From contig NW_004450664.1 of NCBI RefSeq assembly GCF_000321225.1, forward strand, positions 1,029,989 through 1,093,988: a stretch of 64,000 bases of DNA. The letters run 5' to 3'. Source of the DNA: Odobenus rosmarus divergens. Lineage: Eukaryota; Chordata; Mammalia; Carnivora; Odobenidae. The position numbers and the translations under genes are program-made. Positions 62,901 through 64,000 of this stretch are shown one piece after another (position 1 is the first letter of the stretch; each line of letters starts with the position of its first letter). Below the pieces are notes generated by a model. It was not told the DNA's origin, did no database searches, and saw only the letters and a list, made by a program, of their open reading frames with translations.

Positions 62901-64000
62901 GTAAGGAATTATGAGATAGTAAAAACCTCATCCTGAATCTAATCTCATCTCCCTAATCCATACTTGCATAACGCTTGCATACCTCAGTCGTGCAAAAATC
63001 AGAGCAAGAAGCTTGCCACATTTAAGGGAGACGGTAGCAATGATATAAAGCAATGCGATTCCTTTCCATCCAAAATTTTGCAATGCTAATCAGAATGGCT
63101 TCTTCAGTAATGCAACATCATAAACAAGCAATTGCCATTGTCTCCAATACTAAGGAATTCCACTAAGCCTAGTTATCACTTTTTAAAGGAAAAATGTACC
63201 TATTTCTTGAGGGTATACCTTTGCAATAAGGATAGGCTACTGAAAAAAAGACCTCTTTGCGTACAGATGAAAAAGAAATGCCCCCCATCATAAAATTGGT
63301 AATGCCTATAGGACAGAACGTCAGTTTTACTGTTTAGAAGAAGGCATTCCTTTGACACGTGCGCTTTGATTGCAAATTCTTACTATTGGAGGCACGCTGG
63401 TATTTTAATTGCATTGCTATTCTATGGTTTTTGTTTTTTTTTTTTCAAATTAATAAGGTACTGGATACAAGTTAAAGAGCTTTATATGAAAAATTTTGCC
63501 AAGCATTTGTCTAAAGTACACCAAAGACAGCAAGACGTTTATTTCTATCATGACTTCTTTAAATTCATCTTTCAATGACTCTGAAAATACGTGGTAATAA
63601 TGGTTAGAGGGAACTAAAGGGGACGAGTCTGATTTCTGTTAAACAATACCATAAGTAATAGAAGTGAGAAGGTCTGAAACTCAGAGCTTTGAATCTCTTG
63701 ATCCCTGGGAGGACTTTAAAACTCTTAATTGCTTTCATTTTCAAGCTGAATGAGGAACAAAAATATGACTCTCATTGCTCTGGTCCACATGTGATTTTAA
63801 TACCGAAATCCTGGAAGCTTACTGCATGCCACCCTAAAGCCCACAGCAATTACTGAAATCCAAGGGAATTCCTACCGATATTAGGGAAGAATGGCTCTGA
63901 CCGCTGACGAATCATGGCTTGCATCTGTCTCTGCTGTTGCTGTTCTTGTCTCTCCTGATCCAGAAGATCCTGTAGAAGTAGAGGCTGTTCCTCTAGAAGG
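26828..64000 (-). CDS. KMT2C: KMT2C (MLL3), C-terminal part of gene, 23 coding exons (span includes introns)
   Basis: Histone-lysine N-methyltransferase 2C, catalytic subunit of the nuclear MLL3/4 COMPASS-like complex that monomethylates H3K4 at enhancers. Twenty-two complete exons and one cut by the right edge add up to 5734 coding bases in a single open frame, about the last 1910 residues (human protein about 4911). In protein order: a Gln-rich/coiled-coil region (64.0-55.4 kb), a Pro/Gln-rich region with an LxxLL motif and basic clusters (52.7-46.6 kb), a Pro-rich region, an extended PHD finger, FYRN/FYRC, and SET plus post-SET ending CRKWMN. KMT2D is the closest relative, but the detailed sequence fits KMT2C, and GALNT11 as neighbour agrees. 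The promoter and N-terminal PHD fingers lie outside the window. No disabling change seen. Confidence 0.97.
26921..28674. other. KMT2C last intron
   Basis: Holds two 12-base G runs (27644-27655 and 27675-27686) and a probable MIR piece (about 27575-27640, GAGACTCGGAGAAGTTAAGC). The rest shows nothing recognisable. Confidence 0.5.
28675..28783 (-). CDS. KMT2C: KMT2C exon: SET domain core (NHSC motif)
   Basis: 109 bases. It completes the Arg codon split with the previous exon and continues YINHSCAPNCVAEVV, the SAM-binding NHSC motif of SET domains. It ends IQKGEE before GTAAGA. An Asn stands in ISSNRR where I recall Ser in human KMT2C. Confidence 0.97.
29034..29107 (-). CDS. KMT2C: KMT2C exon: SET domain
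   Basis: 74 bases, NRGVYMFRMDNDHVIDATLT, the middle of the SET domain. The acceptor is TCTTTCAG and the donor GTGAGG. It ends two bases into an Arg codon. Confidence 0.97.
29376..29617 (+). mobile_element. CAN-SINE preceded by a tail-like piece, antisense in KMT2C
   Basis: Body about 29417-29604 with head GGTGCCTGGGTGGCTCAGTC. The duplication aatatccagatgt is identical at 29376-29388 and 29605-29617. Between the left copy and the head there is TTAAATAAAAATCTTTTAAA followed by As, which looks like a SINE 3' tail. Confidence 0.93.
29713..29829 (-). CDS. KMT2C: KMT2C exon: start of SET domain
   Basis: 39 codons, phase 0. GLGLYAARDI is the SAM-binding GxG motif at the start of SET; EKHTMVIEYIGTIIRNEVAN follows. 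The donor is CAG then GTAAGA. A CAN-SINE in antisense lies about 110 bases into the next intron. Confidence 0.97.
29830..33547. other. KMT2C intron, with old LINE-like sequence
   Basis: About 31480-32010 resembles the 3' end of an old L1 (GTGGGAATATTCTCCAAAGG; ATATTGATGGCAATGCTATT; AATAAATGTTCACCAGTTGT), + strand. About 32500-32760 may be another L1-derived piece (CACTTTTTGTAAAATGTCCA type). No exon or RNA gene was seen. Confidence 0.45.
33548..33716 (-). CDS. KMT2C: KMT2C exon: pre-SET segment
   Basis: 169 bases giving PHTLNSTSTSKSFQSTV and SQYRKMKTEWKSNVYLARSR up to IQ. In MLL proteins this segment carries the region next to SET, downstream of the WDR5-binding Win motif. The acceptor is GTGTGCAG and the donor CAG then GTAAGG. 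Confidence 0.97.
33987..34129 (-). CDS. KMT2C: KMT2C exon: Win motif region, tandem donor
   Basis: 143 bases, LPGVEACENYTFRYGRNPLM to HVKRFVL plus AG. GCARSEP is the Win motif that binds WDR5 (the Arg of CARSE enters WDR5 in MLL proteins). The annotated end uses AG then GTATTT. An upstream donor AAGAG then GTTTGT at 33999 would remove four residues (FVLR) without a frame change. Confidence 0.96.
34130..36438. other. KMT2C introns around the 35402-35538 exon
   Basis: Apart from the exon there is unremarkable AT-rich intron. A short tandem duplication (ataatcctaaaagattgcg, about 34929-34967) is present. Nothing else recognised. Confidence 0.4.
35402..35538 (-). CDS. KMT2C: KMT2C exon: end of FYRC
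   Basis: 137 bases. VWDKILEPVACVRKQSEMLQ closes the FYRC part of the FYR domain and LKGEDLFGLTVSAVARIAES follows. The donor is TCA then GTGAGT. Confidence 0.97.
36439..37558 (-). CDS. KMT2C: KMT2C exon: extended PHD finger, FYRN and FYRC
   Basis: 1120 bases, 373 codons plus one base. The extended PHD finger (zinc ligands from CCFCHEEGDG to LCPMH) maps to about 36815-37129. FYRN (ELSYFAVFRRVYVQRDEVRQ onward) maps to about 36599-36796 and FYRC (SRLYWSTRYANRRCRYLCSI) follows. A proline-rich and lysine-rich lead (KPDELKVTVKLKPRL, KKWRGMKWKKW) opens the exon. These modules are shared with KMT2D. In this family the FYR pair forms one folded unit that helps hold the proteolytic/assembly interface, while the ePHD contacts chromatin. 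The donor AAAG then GTGAGA splits a Gly codon. Confidence 0.97.
38291..38489 (-). mobile_element. CAN-SINE, same sense as KMT2C
   Basis: Body 38301-38476. Reverse complement begins GGGGCGCCTGGCTGGCTCCG and ends in an A-rich tail. Flanks show a degenerate duplication (acatattaat / acatattttaat). Confidence 0.93.
39145..39252 (-). CDS. KMT2C: KMT2C exon: DIVFCSNNC segment
   Basis: 36 codons, phase 0: DPRESSNRVEKDIVFCSNNC followed by FVLYAST. The acceptor is TTTTCAG and the donor AAG then GTAAGA. With the next upstream exon (WCCHC) it forms a conserved Cys-rich region. Confidence 0.96.
39660..39799 (-). CDS. KMT2C: KMT2C exon: WCCHC segment
   Basis: 140 bases: LSGYRDSG, then ALRPQWCCHCRVVILGSGVR and LASVNK. 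Cys/His spacing suggests a small zinc site shared with the following exon. The first third (RDSGRGGAEG) is less conserved than the rest compared with what I recall of human. Confidence 0.95.
40889..41138 (-). CDS. KMT2C: KMT2C exon: NISSVVAAFSDLLHV
   Basis: 250 bases, 83 codons plus one base. Contains VVAAFSDLLHVRIPNSYEV and FLRGPPPG..YRLKQPDVPFPP. The acceptor is CCGTTTTAG and the donor AATG then GTGAGC. Confidence 0.96.
41976..42112 (-). CDS. KMT2C: KMT2C exon: NDIKTEPGTL segment
   Basis: 137 bases: LESRRNDIKTEPGTLFFTPP and GLISVAITLHPTAAE. The acceptor is the uncommon AAG, backed by a pyrimidine tract of about 80 bases on the transcribed-sense (-) strand. The donor is GAG then GTAAAG. Confidence 0.95.
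42120..42198 (-). promoter_or_regulatory. KMT2C: Long polypyrimidine tract before a KMT2C acceptor
   Basis: On the - strand 43 bases (42120-42162) are all pyrimidine and the run extends to 42198 with only two interruptions. It directly precedes the AAG acceptor of the 41976-42112 exon, so it probably serves as an extra strong U2AF-binding tract. Confidence 0.7.
42295..42473 (-). CDS. KMT2C: KMT2C exon: acidic/proline-rich segment
   Basis: 179 bases: IQDHGGDRDTPDSFVPSSSP, VSRYPDLSLVKEEPPEPVPS, IIPILPSSAGK. VKEEP fits a SUMO-type consensus (hydrophobic-K-x-E) but this is only a motif match. The acceptor is TTCTCTCAG and the donor AAAG then GTAGGG. Confidence 0.96.
43285..43402 (+). repeat. MIR fragment
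   Basis: GAGACCTGGATTCTAAATCT followed by CTCATTAGTAAACTAAGG matches the MIR core order (description of loss of function, then TTTCCTCATCTGTAAAATGG). Diverged. Confidence 0.55.
43948..44095 (-). CDS. KMT2C: KMT2C exon: LPFRPQDDLLARAI
   Basis: 148 bases, TKSLGPKPFQLPFRPQDDLL to PTPPHNNQEEL plus AG. The acceptor is TTTTCCAG and the donor AAG then GTAGAG. Confidence 0.96.
44218..44359 (-). CDS. KMT2C: KMT2C exon: PPTPPASLPPTPPP, NAGNAG acceptor
   Basis: 142 bases: QNNLSNPPTPPASLPPTPPP then MACQKMANGFATTEELAG. The acceptor reads CTGCAGCAG: using the first AG keeps the Gln, using the second (exon start 44356) drops one Gln in frame. The donor is GAAG then GTATGA. Confidence 0.95.
45769..45933 (-). 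CDS. KMT2C: KMT2C exon: MEPIIGVNFAHFLPYG, NAGNAG acceptor
   Basis: 55 codons, phase 0: QLSLLPLMEPIIGVNFAHFL to SDYYSQLIYK. The acceptor reads AATAGCAG. The first AG gives Gln first; the second (exon start 45930) drops it. The donor is AAG then GTATGT. Confidence 0.96.
46643..46855 (-). CDS. KMT2C: KMT2C exon: basic, nuclear-localisation-like
   Basis: 71 codons, phase 0. QTLGAQMQGGFGCGNNQLPK is followed by a strongly basic run (TKKPRSKRTQR, PRSKKRKKDEEEK), a likely nuclear localisation signal, then TDTFTHLKQ. The acceptor is ACATTAG and the donor CAG then GTGAGT. Confidence 0.96.
47725..47905. mobile_element. Ancient hAT-like DNA transposon fragment
   Basis: Contains TTTTCTGTAAAAAGCCAAAT, AATATTTTAGGCTCTGCAGT, CAACTACTCAACTCT and GTGGTCCAATAAAAC in the order of a widespread mammalian MER element of hAT type. 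Exact family not assigned. Confidence 0.6.
48055..48240. mobile_element. MER5A-like hAT element, nearly complete
   Basis: Ends are CAATGGTTCTCAAAA and TTTTGAGAACCACAG, an imperfect terminal inverted repeat about 186 bp apart. The interior has GAATCAGAAACTCTATGAGT and TTTCAATAAGCCCTTTAGGT, as in MER5A. Confidence 0.8.
51006..52682 (-). CDS. KMT2C: KMT2C large exon: Pro/Gln-rich region with LxxLL
   Basis: 1677 bases, 559 codons, phase 0 at both ends. It starts IRKQQKEHAELIEDYRIKQQ, continues in Pro/Gln-rich low-complexity sequence, a charged helix (RERKERLREQQERQRIQLMQ) and a basic run (GKKKRTRKKKKDED). Near the end is the nuclear-receptor-box motif LKHLL (51123-51137). The exon is mostly disordered, as in the human protein. 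Around RALQQGVGMQPHGSLRSQIP (near 52130) it seems about ten residues shorter than the human sequence I recall. The acceptor is GATTCCAG and the donor TTG then GTAAGT. Confidence 0.96.
52683..54429. other. KMT2C intron, no gene seen
   Basis: AT-rich intron. A MIR-like piece may lie near 54260-54370. Nothing else recognised. Confidence 0.4.
54430..54935 (-). mobile_element. Old L1 3'-end fragment
   Basis: Reverse complement of an old L1 3' region: CCCTGGCAACCACTAAACCT, CTTTCACTCAGCATAAGGCT, TGCTGTGTACTATTTCAGTG in the same order as the copy near 1755-2128. Same sense as KMT2C. Confidence 0.75.
55067..55292 (+). mobile_element. CAN-SINE, antisense and close to a KMT2C donor
   Basis: Body 55082-55282, head TGGGGCACCTGGGTGGTTCAG and a 14-A tail. 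Target duplication aaaa(c)ggtttcattt at 55067-55081 and 55279-55292, differing by one base. Confidence 0.95.
55407..55639 (-). CDS. KMT2C: KMT2C exon: coiled coil
   Basis: 233 bases. DSQRKQYEEWLQETQQLLQM..YLEEQIGAHRKSKKALSAKQ..VTEQQSMVQKQLEQ: heptad-like, charged and Gln-rich, so very probably a coiled coil. The donor is CAG then GTAATT. A CAN-SINE in antisense begins about 125 bases downstream of this donor. Confidence 0.97.
55640..57511. other. KMT2C intron, no feature recognised
   Basis: AT-rich intron between the coiled-coil exon and the 57512-57575 exon. Short open frames look random. No repeat assigned. Confidence 0.4.
57512..57575 (-). CDS. KMT2C: KMT2C short exon
   Basis: 64 bases: DGSITHQISRPNPPNFGPGF V plus one base of an Asn codon. 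The acceptor is TATTTTAG and the donor GTCA then GTAAGT. Confidence 0.96.
58250..58405 (-). repeat. MIR fragment, antisense
   Basis: GATCAGAAAACAGGGGTTAA, CCTTGCCCAATGTTGCACAG and TATGCTTTTTCCACTGTATC follow the order of an antisense MIR. Diverged. Confidence 0.6.
58566..58966 (+). mobile_element. Young-looking carnivore L1 3'UTR, 5'-truncated, antisense in KMT2C
   Basis: Starts GTGCTATGGTGAGCATTGTG, has an A run (58628-58649), AATACATGTT, then GGGGGAATCGCAGGGGGAGA, GGGTTCTAGAGGGGAGGGGG, GGAGCACTGGGTGTTATGCA and ends AATAAAATAAAATAAA. It fits a full carnivore L1 3'UTR with little divergence. The flanks share aaaacaccttat (58569-58580 and 58953-58964), a probable target duplication. Confidence 0.85.
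59488..59566 (-). CDS. KMT2C: KMT2C short exon
   Basis: 79 bases: FPFMGQSVTGAQAGEGQSLL PQAVVQ. The acceptor is TTTTCACAG and the donor CAG then GTACTG. The phases match the exons on both sides. Confidence 0.95.
60035..60228 (+). mobile_element. Older L1 3'-end fragment
   Basis: GGGAATATAGTCAATAACAC, TTTGTATGGTGACAGATGGT, ACTAGACTTATTGGGGTGAC and CACCTAAAACTAATACAATA, then an A-rich end. The order fits an L1 3'UTR. Confidence 0.75.
60363..60584 (+). mobile_element. CAN-SINE with CT microsatellite, antisense in KMT2C
   Basis: Body 60377-60570, head GGGGCGCCTGAGTGGCTCAG; the CT-rich part has become a (CT)n run at about 60545-60562. Target duplication aaaaatgt(c/t)tggca at 60363-60376 and 60571-60584. 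Confidence 0.95.
61730..61918. mobile_element. MER5-like hAT fragment
   Basis: GATTCTCAACCGCAACACAC, CAGATACTCTGATTCAGGAC and GTAATTCTGATAGCGGTCC resemble a MER5-type element in order. Ends are worn. Confidence 0.55.
62647..62758 (-). CDS. KMT2C: KMT2C exon: FDAITDPIMKAKMVALKG
   Basis: 112 bases: FDAITDPIMKAKMVALKGIN and KVMAQNNMGMPPMVMN. The acceptor is CTTCTTTAG and the donor AACAG then GTAGGT. Confidence 0.97.
62759..63875. other. KMT2C intron, no feature recognised
   Basis: AT-rich intron between the two exons at the right end. Nothing recognisable on either strand. Confidence 0.4.
63876..64000 (-). CDS. KMT2C: KMT2C exon, cut by window edge: Gln-rich helix
   Basis: 125 bases visible: LLEEQPLLLQDLLDQERQEQ then QQQRQMQAMIRQRSEPFFPN I. 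The donor is ATCG then GTAGGA. The acceptor lies beyond 64000. Gln/Leu-rich helix, probably coiled coil. Confidence 0.96.

Noticed and set aside
1..64000. Search for an undescribed system, CRISPR array, integron, operon or viral gene set.
   Set aside because: The window is ordinary vertebrate genomic DNA with two well-known genes and interspersed repeats. Repeated units are SINE and L1 copies and not spaced arrays.

Overview
This window is mammalian nuclear DNA, almost certainly from a carnivore. It holds more than a dozen copies of the carnivore tRNA-derived SINE (CAN/SINEC type), several with target-site duplications, plus L1 3' ends of carnivore type. Genes have introns with GT..AG boundaries, and no prokaryotic features are present. 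The exact species cannot be told from the sequence alone.

Two protein-coding genes face each other tail to tail. On the + strand, the last five coding exons of GALNT11 (polypeptide N-acetylgalactosaminyltransferase 11) lie at 1251-8338. They encode the end of the glycosyltransferase domain and the whole C-terminal ricin-type lectin domain, followed by a 3'UTR with an AATAAA at 8931. On the - strand, 23 coding exons of KMT2C (MLL3 histone H3K4 methyltransferase) run from the right edge down to a stop codon at 26828-26830. They give the last ~1910 residues of the protein, and the 3'UTR ends near an AATAAA at 25008-25013. All 27 exon junctions keep the reading frame and no break was found in either gene. 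The human genome has the same neighbours in the same arrangement.

Between the genes (about 8.95-25.0 kb) lies a 16-kb interval. Its left two-thirds is a nest of L1 elements. One has an inverted 5' part. Another old L1 is split by two later L1 insertions, which themselves carry SINEs. A remnant of an old LTR (about 19.75-20.5 kb, - strand) follows. A GC-rich stretch at 22.4-24.9 kb has long open frames but no recognisable gene. The introns of both genes hold further SINEs, L1 3' ends, DNA-transposon remnants (MER5A-like and other hAT-like) and MIR fragments.

Functionally the two genes are not known to work together: GALNT11 starts mucin-type O-glycosylation in the Golgi, and KMT2C monomethylates H3K4 at enhancers. 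I found no undescribed system. The points most worth a second look are tandem splice sites in KMT2C, SINEs antisense and close to two KMT2C 5' splice sites, the L1 inversion and nesting, and a SINE with an internal duplication.
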